From contig JAKLKR010000018.1 of assembly GCA_023150565.1 (NCBI GenBank), forward strand, positions 1-41,847: DNA of 41,847 nucleotides, read 5' to 3'. This document shows positions 32,668 to 41,018 of this stretch, in pieces. The notes under the pieces are model-generated. The model saw only the letters and a program-made list of their open reading frames with translations. It did not search any database and was not told the DNA's origin. Source of the DNA: Planctomycetota bacterium (GTDB lineage Bacteria; Planctomycetota; UBA11346). Made by a program: the position numbers and the translations under genes. Positions within the stretch are counted from its first letter, which is position 1, and each line of letters opens with the position of its first letter.

Positions 32668-32904
32668 TCAGCGCTCCTCGGACTGGTCGGTGCGGTAGCG
32701 GATGAACACGATGTGGTCCATCTCGCTGCCGGGCTCGTTCTCGTCGTTGAGGTAGTCGCGTTCGATCGCGCGCAGCTCGACCGTGTCGATGGCGGCGGCG
32801 GGGATCTGGCGCAGGGTGCGGTTGGCCAGGGTCTCGAGCTGCTCGAAGCTGTTGGCGGCCTCCTCGAGCAGGCTGATGATGCGGATCTGGATGTGTTCGG
32901 GCAT
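32668..32904 (-). CDS. Small hypothetical cytoplasmic protein (78 residues)
   Basis: The product is not recognised. It starts with a helix (IQIRIISLLEEAANSFEQLETLANRTLRQI), followed by an acidic turn (NDENEPGSE) and a C-terminal strand DHIVFIRYR. It lacks a signal peptide. It is the last gene of a tight minus-strand unit with the small lipoprotein (5-base gap) and the inactive trypsin-like protein. The clean codon use and short spacing support a real gene. Confidence 0.65.
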   Translation of the reverse strand: MPEHIQIRIISLLEEAANSFEQLETLANRTLRQIPAAAIDTVELRAIERDYLNDENEPGSEMDHIVFIRYRTDQSEER

Positions 32905-32909
32905 TGGGT

Positions 32910-33173
32910 TCAGGGGTTCTCGGCGGCCTTGGTCGCCTCTTCCAGGCGCTTCTGCTGCGCGTCCTGGGTGGCGATGGTCTTGCGCAGCTGGCGCTCGACC
33001 CCGGCGCCGTCGTAGCCCACCGCATCGAGGGCGCGCGCCTTGCGCACCTCGCGCTCGCGCTCGTCGGCGGGCGGCGGCTCGGCGGGGGTCTGCTGGGTTT
33101 GGGGCTTGGGCTCGTCGCCGCAGCCGGCGAGGGCGAGCAGCAGGGGGAGGGCGGCGATGGTCGGGCGGTTCAT
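32910..33173 (-). CDS. Small lipoprotein (87 residues)
   Basis: The signal ends in a perfect lipobox LAGC (Cys18). The mature part is Pro/Gln/Glu-rich (PKPQTQQTPAEPPPADE), then a charged helix (REREVRKARALDAVGYDGAGVERQLRKTIATQDAQQKRLEEATKAAE). It has no known domain. It is the middle gene of the minus-strand unit, 15 bases after the trypsin-like gene, and is probably an envelope component made with its neighbours. Confidence 0.7.
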   Translation of the reverse strand: MNRPTIAALPLLLALAGCGDEPKPQTQQTPAEPPPADEREREVRKARALDAVGYDGAGVERQLRKTIATQDAQQKRLEEATKAAENP

Positions 33174-33188
33174 GGCGGTTCCCCAGGG

Positions 33189-33761
33189 TCAGCCCAGGCG
33201 CTGGAAGCGCGCCAGCGGCGGATGGTCGGGCGACGGCTCGCTGCCCAGCAGCACCCCCACCACCGCGCCGGCGGCGTCCAGCACCGGGCCGCCGGCCATG
33301 CCGATATAGCAGCGGCCGGTCAGCCAGCCGTCGCTGGCCGAGAACAGCGCGCAGTGGCCGCTGACCGTCCACGGGCACAGGTAGGGGAAGTAGCGCTGCG
33401 GATCGAGCGAGCCGCGGCTGAGGCGGAAGGCCGGGTGGTCGATGGTCGACGGCCAGCCCAGCGCCCACAGCGGCACGCGCTTGTGCAGCTCGGTGGTGGC
33501 GGTGGCGAGCGGGCGGGCGTCGAGCGCGGCGGTGAAACCGGCGAGGCCGTCGTCCTGCTCCCAGCCGGCGACCTCGGCCACCGCGCCGTCGTTCACCGAC
33601 ATCAGCCGCAGCGGTCCGGCCGGGGGCTCCTCGCCGGCCCAGGCGGTGACCCATTCGCGCGGCCCCACGCACCAGGCGGTGGCGAGATGCTCGAAGCGGC
33701 CCTGGACGTCGCTGCCGAGCAGCACGGCGCAGGAGGGGGCGATGGATTGGAGGTCGTGCAT
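33189..33761 (-). CDS. Trypsin-like protein lacking catalytic residues (pseudo-protease)
   Basis: From ATG 33761 the product has 190 residues. The pattern is that of a trypsin/HtrA-like double barrel: LATAWCVGPREWVTAWAG (normal GTAFxVxxxxVVTAxHV) near residues 27-43, and YIGMAGGPVLDAAGAVVGVLLG near 152-173 (normal GMSGGPVLD). In both signatures the catalytic residue is lost: the His position holds Ala (or Trp), and the Ser position holds Ala156. It therefore cannot be a normal serine protease, and may act as a binding scaffold. There is no signal peptide in this start, although the frame is open upstream. It heads a three-gene minus-strand unit divergent from the Omp85 gene. Confidence 0.65.
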   Translation of the reverse strand: MHDLQSIAPSCAVLLGSDVQGRFEHLATAWCVGPREWVTAWAGEEPPAGPLRLMSVNDGAVAEVAGWEQDDGLAGFTAALDARPLATATTELHKRVPLWALGWPSTIDHPAFRLSRGSLDPQRYFPYLCPWTVSGHCALFSASDGWLTGRCYIGMAGGPVLDAAGAVVGVLLGSEPSPDHPPLARFQRLG

Positions 33762-33886
33762 GGCGGTGGGCCCGGGAGCCTGAAGCCTGGAGCTGCGCGC
33801 TGCGATGCCAGCCCCCGCTACCGCCGCCGGCCGGCCCCGGTCCCGGGCTCCCCTGGCGTGGGCCGGCCTGGTGCGATGGTACACCG
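33762..33886. promoter_or_regulatory. Divergent promoter region, pseudo-protease and Omp85
   Basis: This 125-base gap must hold promoters for both directions. The only AT-richer stretch is the end (GGTACACCGATG), directly before the Omp85 start. No consensus pair was recognised. Confidence 0.3.
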
Positions 33887-35266
33887 ATGCGCCCCGCCCT
33901 GCCCCTGGTCCTCGCCCTGGCCGCGACCGTCGCCGGGGCCGCCGAGCCGGATGGCCAGGATCCGGTCCCGGCTGCGACCCCGGCCGACCAGCCGTTCAAC
34001 CCGCTCAGGGGCCTCGATGGTGACGGCCGCATCCCCAAGGTCGCACTGCCGGCCGACCTGCCCAACCCCGCGCGCTGGCGCTACATACCCGAGGGGCGCA
34101 TCAAGCCGGGCGGGGTGGTCGAGCGCCTGTTCGTCACCACCTTCATCGCCCCCATCCTGTACTTCGAGGAGGCGGTCGGTGCCGGTGGCGGCATCGCCCT
34201 CACCGACATCGACTTCCGCAACCAGCGTCGGCGCGAGTTCGTCGGGCTGTTCGTGGCCCGTTCGACCCAGGGCCAGGAGCGCTACGCCGGGGTCTGGCAG
34301 CGCTGGCTCGACCATCGCGAGGTTCCAGGCGGCGGAGTGGCGGTCGAGGAGCGTTCGCTGGTGCGCGTGCGCGGCGGCTATGAGCGCACCCTCACCCGCC
34401 GCTTCTTCGGCCTGGGCGGGGCCACCACCGCCGACGGCGAGACCAGCTATGTCGACGAGGTGGTCGATGCCGGGGTGCAGCTGCAGAAGGCCCTGCCGAG
34501 CGCCGGCGGCGACTGGGTGGCCCAGGTCGGCGTACGCGGCGACCGCCACAACCTGGCCGGCGGCCACGTCCCCGAGGTGTGGGCCACCGGCTCGGTCTAT
34601 CCGCTCATGGTGCGCCAGGATGATGGCGCCGCCGCCCTCTGGCTGAGCGCCGGCCTGCGTTGGGATGGCCGTGACAGCCAGAGCAACCCCTACCGCGGCC
34701 TCAGCCTGGGCGGCACGCTGGAGTGCGCGCCGCTGATCAGCGCCGGCCGCGCGGGCGGCCGGGCCGAGCTCAAGGGGGTGTGGGCGCTGCCCCTGCCCGG
34801 GCTGTTCCACGACGGTGGTGGATCCCGGCTGCGCGCCACCGGGGTGGCCGAGGAGAACCCACCCACCGATGCCCTGGTCATCGGCGCCTTCGCCCGTCAG
34901 GCCTGGGGCGACCTGCCCTTCTACGAACTGCCCAGCCTGGGCGGGCGCGACACCCTGCGCGGCTATCTTGCCGACCGATTCACCGACCGCGCCGCCTGGC
35001 ACGCCGGGGCGGAGTGGCGGCTGTGGGTGCTGCCGCGCGGGGTGACGTTCAGCCGCGAAGTGCGCATCGAGCGCATCGGCCTGGCGCCATTCGCCGACGC
35101 CGGTGCGGTGTCGCCATCGTGGCGGAAGCTGGCGGAGCCGATACCGCGCTGGAGCCTGGGCTGCGGCCTGCGCCTGATGTTCGAGCGTGCGGCGGTGTTC
35201 CGCATCGATGTCGCCGGCTCCAACGAGTCGGCCGGGGTCAATGTCGCCTTCGGCATGCCGTTCTGA
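33887..35266 (+). CDS. Omp85-superfamily outer-membrane barrel (D15-like)
   Basis: The 459-residue product has a signal peptide (LPLVLALAATVAGA) and a Pro/Asp-rich start. From about residue 75 it is a series of amphipathic beta strands. LPSLGGRDTLRGYLADRF near residue 355 is the loop-6 VRGF/Y motif of the Omp85/BamA barrel, and the C-terminus ends in Phe after alternating residues (SAGVNVAFGMPF), as required for Bam-mediated assembly. No POTRA repeat is seen, so it is a POTRA-less member, not BamA itself. Such proteins may carry lipids, phospholipase heads or transport peptides; the function here is unknown. It is divergent from the pseudo-protease unit. Confidence 0.8.
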   Translation: MRPALPLVLALAATVAGAAEPDGQDPVPAATPADQPFNPLRGLDGDGRIPKVALPADLPNPARWRYIPEGRIKPGGVVERLFVTTFIAPILYFEEAVGAGGGIALTDIDFRNQRRREFVGLFVARSTQGQERYAGVWQRWLDHREVPGGGVAVEERSLVRVRGGYERTLTRRFFGLGGATTADGETSYVDEVVDAGVQLQKALPSAGGDWVAQVGVRGDRHNLAGGHVPEVWATGSVYPLMVRQDDGAAALWLSAGLRWDGRDSQSNPYRGLSLGGTLECAPLISAGRAGGRAELKGVWALPLPGLFHDGGGSRLRATGVAEENPPTDALVIGAFARQAWGDLPFYELPSLGGRDTLRGYLADRFTDRAAWHAGAEWRLWVLPRGVTFSREVRIERIGLAPFADAGAVSPSWRKLAEPIPRWSLGCGLRLMFERAAVFRIDVAGSNESAGVNVAFGMPF

Positions 35267-35272
35267 TTCGGG

Positions 35273-35851
35273 TCAGCGGTCGCCGGGGGTCAGCAACGGG
35301 GTGGCGGGGGCGGGCGGCAGGGCGGCGAGGGCGGCGGTGATGGCGGGGGCGCCGGGGGCGATGTCCAGCGGGCCCTCGACCACGATGCGCTCGCGGTTGG
35401 CGATCGCGCGCGGGACGCTGGCGAGCAGCCCCCCGCGCGCCAGGCGCAGGCCGCTCAGCTCCAGCCGGCCGCCGGCGGGCAGGGCGGCGCGCTCGGCCAC
35501 CCCGGTGAAGGGCAGTCCGCGCCAGGTGCCCGACAGGTGAACCGGTCCGGGCAGGTCGACACCCTTGCCGCCGCCGGCGGCGGCTTCGCCGGCGTGCACG
35601 TAGAGCACCCCGCCATCGATCGGGCGGCGCACCAGCACCGGGCTGAGGCGCACCGCCTCGGCCAGGCCGCGCTGCTCGGCACGCCCGGCCACCAGGGTGG
35701 TGGGGGGCGCGCCGGGCTGGGCGCGCGCATCCTTGTCCCACACCCGCAGCACCAGCGGACCCTGGGCCCCGGCGGGCGCCTGCGAGGCGGCCTCGTCCTG
35801 GCAGCCGGCGGTCAGCAGCAGCGCGGCGAGCAGGGGGGCCAGGCGGGTCAT
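35273..35851 (-). CDS. Hypothetical lipoprotein (192 residues)
   Basis: ATG 35851 gives a clear lipoprotein signal (MTRLAPLLAALLLTAGC, Cys17); the frame is open further upstream without a signal. The mature protein has strands and Gly/Pro turns (GPLVLRVWDKDARAQ, GGVLYVHAGEAAAGGGKGVDLPG, RLELSGLRLARGG) with a Pro-rich end. It has no recognised domain. It is convergent with the Omp85 gene, with 6 bases between stops, and divergent from acpP. An envelope role is inferred only from the signal. Confidence 0.7.
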   Translation of the reverse strand: MTRLAPLLAALLLTAGCQDEAASQAPAGAQGPLVLRVWDKDARAQPGAPPTTLVAGRAEQRGLAEAVRLSPVLVRRPIDGGVLYVHAGEAAAGGGKGVDLPGPVHLSGTWRGLPFTGVAERAALPAGGRLELSGLRLARGGLLASVPRAIANRERIVVEGPLDIAPGAPAITAALAALPPAPATPLLTPGDR

Positions 35852-35926
35852 GGCGGCAGGATGAGGCGGTGTAGCCACGCGCCAGCGGGGGTGCGCCGGC
35901 CCCTCCGATGGCCCTTGGTAACTTCC

Positions 35927-35954
35927 TTGACCCCCCGGGGGTGGTTGCCAGACT
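35927..35954 (+). promoter_or_regulatory. Likely acpP promoter
   Basis: TTGACC (35927-35932) and CAGACT (35949-35954) are spaced by 16 bases and predict a start near 35961, 34 bases before the acpP GTG. The -35 matches five of six consensus bases; the -10 is weak. acpP is normally highly expressed, so a good promoter is expected here. Confidence 0.4.
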
Positions 35955-35994
35955 GCCGCCTCCACCGCTTACTTCCGTCATTACAGGAGCGACC

Positions 35995-36237
35995 GTGAGC
36001 GACGAGATCAAGAACAAGGTCATCGACATCATCGCCGACCGCTTGTCGCGCGACAAGGCCACCATCACCGAGGCGAGCAACATCGTCGCCGATCTGGGGG
36101 CCGACAGCCTCGACATCGCTGAGATCATGATGGACCTCGAAGACGCCTTCGGCGTCAAGCTCGAGGACGACCAGGAGGTCAAGACCATCGGGGACGTGAT
36201 CAAGCACATCGTCGCCAAGGTGGCCGAGAAGAAGTGA
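35995..36237 (+). CDS. acpP: Acyl carrier protein AcpP
   Basis: The 80-residue product starts at GTG 35995, with AGGAG (35985-35989) five bases before it; the frame is open upstream, but only this start fits ACP length. Ser38 in GADSLD is the phosphopantetheine attachment site, followed by the recognition helix LDIAEIMMDLEDAFGVKL. ACP carries acyl chains for fatty acid and lipid A synthesis (FabF next door; LpxD and LpxC-FabZ in this window use its products). A 10-bp hairpin separates it from fabF, which may keep acpP message more abundant. Confidence 0.96.
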   Translation: MSDEIKNKVIDIIADRLSRDKATITEASNIVADLGADSLDIAEIMMDLEDAFGVKLEDDQEVKTIGDVIKHIVAKVAEKK

Positions 36238-36288
36238 CCCGGCTGGACGGCCCCTGCCGCTCCACCGGCGCTTATTCGCACAATCTGG

Positions 36289-36312
36289 GAACCCCGCCAC
36301 CCGGCGGGGTTC
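36289..36312 (+). terminator. Hairpin between acpP and fabF (attenuator or stabiliser)
   Basis: GAACCCCGCC and GGCGGGGTTC form a perfect 10-bp stem with a four-base loop. No T-run follows, so it is not a standard terminator. It may slow transcription or protect the acpP end of the message, giving more AcpP than FabF. Confidence 0.5.
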
Positions 36313-36353
36313 TCGCGCTAGAAGACCCCCAGCAGAAACGAGGATGATTTCTC

Positions 36354-37610
<1,257 letters not shown>

Positions 37611-37623
37611 GGCAGGGACGACC

Positions 37624-37929
37624 ATGGAACGTGACCGCGTCCGCGACGAGGTGATCGAGATCCTCGCCAACAAGCTGCACCGCCTGCCGCCCCCGCCGGT
37701 CCACCTGGAGCCGGACGAGGAGCCCTTCGACTACGAAGGCCAGAAGCTGGTGCCGGATGTGACCGACAACCACCTCGACATCGCCGAGGTGGCGATGGAC
37801 CTCGAGGACGCCTTCGGCTTCAACTTCGACGAGAACCTGCCCGGCAGCGAGGGTCTCGAGACCATCGGCCAGCTGGTGGACGTCATCCACCGCAAGGTCA
37901 CCGCCGCCCGCGCCACCGCCGGCGCCTGA
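37624..37929 (+). CDS. ACP-like protein without phosphopantetheine serine
   Basis: The 101-residue product aligns with AcpP over the carrier core: NHLDIAEVAMDLEDAFGFNF against DSLDIAEIMMDLEDAFGVKL, and GLETIGQLVDVIHRKV against the last ACP helix. At the serine position it has His50, so it cannot be converted to a carrier by the usual transferase. It also has an insertion between the first and second helices (LPPPPVHLEPDEEPFDYEGQKL). It lies 13 bases after fabF and is probably co-transcribed. It may be a non-acylated regulator or adaptor that mimics the ACP surface for FabF or another partner (inference). A sequencing error is unlikely because three codons around the site differ. Confidence 0.8.
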   Translation: MERDRVRDEVIEILANKLHRLPPPPVHLEPDEEPFDYEGQKLVPDVTDNHLDIAEVAMDLEDAFGFNFDENLPGSEGLETIGQLVDVIHRKVTAARATAGA

Positions 37930-37941
37930 AGGCCGGGCGCG

Positions 37942-38334
37942 ATGCGCCCGCCTGCGGTCCTCCCCTGCGCATCCCTCGCCGTCGTCCTGGCCCTGGGCGC
38001 CTGCGCCGGTCCGTCGCATGTGGTGCGCGACCGCAGCGATGGTGCGCCCCTGGCCGGGGCCGCCTGCGTGCTGATCGCCCCCGATGGCAGCGAGACCCTG
38101 CTCGACCGCACCGATGCTGCCGGGGCCTGCCGCCTGCATCCGCCCGGCGATCCCGGCTGGCTGCTGGTGGTGCGCCATGACGGCCACGCCAGCGCGGTGC
38201 TGCCGGCGCGTGCCGTCCCCGCGGTGATCGAGCTCGAACCCCTGTGGCTGGCGCGTTTCCGCCAGGCCGGCAGCCCGGCGCCGACGGTGGTGCCGGCATC
38301 CTGCCCGGGCTGCCCCCGGACGCGCGCGCAGTGA
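37942..38334 (+). CDS. Lipoprotein with carboxypeptidase-regulatory-like fold
   Basis: The 130-residue product has a lipobox LGAC (Cys21). The mature part resembles a small Ig/Cna-B-like regulatory domain: DGAPLAGAACVLIAPDGSETLLDRTDAAGACRL is the pattern seen in CarboxypepD_reg domains (G-x-P-L-x-G-A then T-D-x-x-G). It ends in a Cys-rich tail (ASCPGCPRTRAQ). Its stop overlaps the comEC start by four bases, so it is in the same transcript as comEC, but no functional link is known. Confidence 0.7.
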   Translation: MRPPAVLPCASLAVVLALGACAGPSHVVRDRSDGAPLAGAACVLIAPDGSETLLDRTDAAGACRLHPPGDPGWLLVVRHDGHASAVLPARAVPAVIELEPLWLARFRQAGSPAPTVVPASCPGCPRTRAQ

Positions 38335-39794
38335 ACCAGGCCGAGCCCCCCATCCCGCTGCGCCCCGCCACCCCCGGGCCGCTGCTGCCCTGGCTGGCGC
38401 TGCCGCTGGTGCTGGGCGCCCTCACCGCCACCGCCGGGCGCATCCCGCCCTGGTGGTTCTGGTGCGCGGGCGCCCCCCTGGGCCTGGCCGCTGCGCTGCT
38501 GGCGGCGCGCTGGCCGCTGGCGGCGCGCGGGATGCTCGGCCTGGCCGCCTTCCTCGCCGGCCTCGCCCTGGCCGGGCCGCCGGCGCCGCCGTCCGAACCC
38601 GGCGCCCGCCTGGCCGACTGTACCGGCATCGCCACCAGCGTGGCCTGGCGCGGCCACAACCAGGGCTTCGTGCTGGAACAGGATGGCGGCGGACGCCTGT
38701 TCGTGCGCGCCCCCGCCCTGCCCGGGGTCGAGGAGGGCGACCGCGTACGGGTGCGCGGCCGCTGGGAGCACGGGGTGCGCGGGCCGGAACTGCAGGCGGT
38801 GGCGCTCGAGCGGCTGGAACGGCGCGAGGACGGGCCGCGCGGCTGGGCCTGGCGCGCGCTGGCGCGCCTGGACGAGCACCGCGAGCTGGCCGAGTCGCTG
38901 CTGCTCGGCCGCGGCAATCCGCCCGAGAAGCCGCTGTTCCGCCGCTCCGGCCTGCTCCACCTGCTGGCGGTGAGCGGCGCCCATCTCGCCATCGCCGCCG
39001 CCCTCGGCGCCTGGCTGCTGCGCAGCGCCGGGGTGGCCTGGCTGTGGCGCCAGCTGGCGCTGGCGGCGCTGATCTGCGGCTACTGCTGGCTGACCGGCGG
39101 CGGTCCCGCCACCCAGCGCGCCCTGGCCATGGGCCTGGCGGTGGTGGCCTACGACCTGCTGGCGCGCTGGCCGCATCCGCTCGGCCCGGTGTCGCTGGCG
39201 GCGGCGGTGCTGGTGGCGGCCGACCCGTCGGTGGCCGCCGACCTCGGCTTCCAGCTCAGCCTGCTGGCGGTGCTCGGCCTCGCCACCCTCGGGCGCGAGC
39301 TGATGGCGGTGCGCCTGCGCTGGCTTCCGCTCGAGCCCTGGCCGCTCGACCGTCCCTCCTGGCGGGTGCTGCTGTGGGGCGCGCGCACCGCCAGCGACGG
39401 CCTGTGCCTGGGGCTGGCCGCCACCCTCGCCATCGTGCCGTTGCTGGCCTGGCATTTCCCGGCCTGGTCGCCGTGGTCGCCGCTCACCACCCTGGTGGCC
39501 TCGCCGCCCACCACCGTGGCGCTGTGGCTGGGCCTGCCCCTGCTGGTGCTGGCCGGGGTGTGGGTCGACGGCCCGTGGGAGGGCCTCTACCGCCTGCTGG
39601 AATGGTCGCTCGACCTGCTGGTGGCGACGGTGCGCTGGGCCGCCGAGCTGCCCGGCGCCAGCCTGCCGGCGGCGCTGCCGCCGTGGTGGGCGCTGCTGCT
39701 GTGGCCGCTGCTGTTCGTGCCCGGGCGGCGGGGGTGGTCGCTGGCGCGTCTGGCGCTGGCGGCGATCCTGGTGGCGACATGCCTGGCCTGGTGA
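38331..39794 (+). CDS. comEC: ComEC-like DNA channel, short form
   Basis: The start is GTG 38331, overlapping the preceding stop by four bases. The 487-residue product is polytopic, with an N-terminal hydrophobic part, an OB-like periplasmic domain (around CTGIATSVAWRGHNQGFVL to GDRVRVRGRW) and the Competence domain carrying the conserved HLLAVSGAHLAIAAALG (motif LLAxSGxHxxL). ComEC carries DNA strands through the inner membrane. The usual C-terminal metallo-beta-lactamase domain is missing, so it is about 250 residues short of a typical ComEC. The next gene is a 58-residue protein, so the domain is not split off directly downstream. Confidence 0.85.
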   Translation: MNQAEPPIPLRPATPGPLLPWLALPLVLGALTATAGRIPPWWFWCAGAPLGLAAALLAARWPLAARGMLGLAAFLAGLALAGPPAPPSEPGARLADCTGIATSVAWRGHNQGFVLEQDGGGRLFVRAPALPGVEEGDRVRVRGRWEHGVRGPELQAVALERLERREDGPRGWAWRALARLDEHRELAESLLLGRGNPPEKPLFRRSGLLHLLAVSGAHLAIAAALGAWLLRSAGVAWLWRQLALAALICGYCWLTGGGPATQRALAMGLAVVAYDLLARWPHPLGPVSLAAAVLVAADPSVAADLGFQLSLLAVLGLATLGRELMAVRLRWLPLEPWPLDRPSWRVLLWGARTASDGLCLGLAATLAIVPLLAWHFPAWSPWSPLTTLVASPPTTVALWLGLPLLVLAGVWVDGPWEGLYRLLEWSLDLLVATVRWAAELPGASLPAALPPWWALLLWPLLFVPGRRGWSLARLALAAILVATCLAW

Positions 39795-39955
39795 TCGAGT
39801 ACCGCCTGTCGAGCGGCGAGGAGCGCAGCGAGGACTGGCCCTCGGTCGAGCGCTTCCGCGCCTGGGCCCAGGCCGAGGGCCTGCGCTGCTCCTGGACCGC
39901 CTACCGCCCCGACGACGAGGGCGAGCTGGTGGTCGAGGACAAGGGCCGGCTGTAG
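39779..39955 (+). CDS. Small conserved-looking protein (58 residues)
   Basis: ATG 39779 lies inside the end of comEC (16-base overlap) in another frame. The product starts MPGLVIEYRLSSGEERSEDW and is acidic, with a strand-helix-strand pattern and a final acidic-basic tail (VVEDKGRL). It is not recognised. Its codon use is regular and it directly follows comEC, which supports a real coupled gene, but a chance open frame cannot be excluded. Confidence 0.5.
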   Translation: MPGLVIEYRLSSGEERSEDWPSVERFRAWAQAEGLRCSWTAYRPDDEGELVVEDKGRL

Positions 39956-40005
39956 CGCTGTTGTCGTCGAGGAATCGCGCTAACCGCAAGGCACGGCACA
40001 CGCGC

Positions 40006-40085
40006 CCCTGGGACCGCCGGGCTCCAGCCCGGCAATTCGAGCCGTCCCAACTGAACTGCCGGGCTGGAGCCCGGCGCTTCCAGGG
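40006..40085. repeat. Palindromic intergenic repeat, copy 2
   Basis: This is the second copy of the element at 18754-18827, sharing outer arms CCCTGGG and CCAGGG, inner arms GCCGGGCTCCAGCCCGGC and GCCGGGCTGGAGCCCGGC, and the loop start AATTCGAGCCGTCC. It differs by an extra C and a tandem AACTG duplication in the loop, and by a base change at the right end. It again lies between convergent genes (the small gene after comEC and the isomerase-like gene). Confidence 0.9.
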
Positions 40086-40109
40086 AAGAGTCGCCGAACG
40101 CCCTTGCCG

Positions 40110-41018
40110 CTAGGCAGCCGCGGCCCAGCAGCCGCGCAGGATCTCGGCGTGGCGCAGGGCGTCGCGCCAGCGGTCGCCGGCCTCGACCCAGGTGCCGTCG
40201 GGCTGCTGGCGTCGCAGCGCGTAGTTGTTGTCGGGGCCGAGCAGCTCGACCGCCACCGGCAGGATGTGGCCGGGCCGCGCCTGCTCCTTCCACGCCGTCA
40301 TGGTCAGGGTCCACATGCGCTGGAAGTGGACGATCGCGCGTTCCGCCGCCGGCTGGTCGAGGGGGATCTGGATCTGGCTGCTGGAGGCGATGCGGGCGTG
40401 GCCGTGGCTGACCCGCGCGAACACCGGCTGCAGGTAGCGCAGCTTGGCCTCGAAGTCGCCATAGGGCATCTCGAGTCCGCAGTACCAGTGCGAATAGTCG
40501 GCGTTGAAGCGGATGCCGGGGAAGCGCCTGGTGAACTCCACCGTGCGCCAGGAATCCTGGGTGATGGTGGCGCGGTGGGTCTCGATCGCGAGATGGATGC
40601 CGTGGCGCTGCGAGGCGTCGAGCACGGCGCGGATGAGCGCATCGGCCTCCGCCTCGCTCTCGTGGCCCCAGCCCAGGTGCAGGGTGGCGGCGTCGAGGCC
40701 GGCGGCGGCGCAGGCGCGCGCCTGGGGCTCGGCCTCCTCCGGCCGGTTGACCCGGAAGCCGCCGGTGACGCCCAGCCCGAGGCTGCGGCAGAGGGCGGGA
40801 TCGCCGCCCTGCACCCCGGCGAAGCCGGCCTGGGCGAGCATGCGCAGGTGCGGCAGCCCGTCCTCCACCCGCGGCATCGAGCAGCCGGGTCCGATGCCGC
40901 CCTGGGAACCGAGGTTCCAGTCGATGCGCAGGCGCGGCGGGGCGGAGGAGCGGTCGCTGATCGGGGGCGGGCTGGAGTCCATGCCGCCAGCCTCGCTGTG
41001 ACCAGGCTCCCGGCTCAT
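40110..41018 (-). CDS. Sugar-phosphate isomerase/epimerase-like TIM-barrel protein
   Basis: The start at 41018 gives 302 residues and overlaps the preceding stop by four bases. A second ATG (40982) is possible. The sequence has the xylose-isomerase-like TIM barrel pattern: LRMLAQAGFAGVQGGDP, GLDAATLHLGWGHESEAEADALIRAV, HGIHLAIETHRATITQDSWRTVEF, FNADYSHWYCG and RVSHGHARIASSS. The His, Glu and Asp residues at these places fit metal ligands of the AP-endonuclease-2/isomerase family. The substrate is unknown. It is coupled to the phytanoyl-CoA-dioxygenase-like gene before it; such pairs are common in Planctomycetota-like genomes (general knowledge, not checked here). Confidence 0.85.
   Translation of the reverse strand: MSREPGHSEAGGMDSSPPPISDRSSAPPRLRIDWNLGSQGGIGPGCSMPRVEDGLPHLRMLAQAGFAGVQGGDPALCRSLGLGVTGGFRVNRPEEAEPQARACAAAGLDAATLHLGWGHESEAEADALIRAVLDASQRHGIHLAIETHRATITQDSWRTVEFTRRFPGIRFNADYSHWYCGLEMPYGDFEAKLRYLQPVFARVSHGHARIASSSQIQIPLDQPAAERAIVHFQRMWTLTMTAWKEQARPGHILPVAVELLGPDNNYALRRQQPDGTWVEAGDRWRDALRHAEILRGCWAAAA

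Noticed and set aside
37731..40001. 756-residue minus-strand frame opposite comEC
   Set aside because: Arg/Pro/Gln-rich shadow of the comEC region with no domain pattern.
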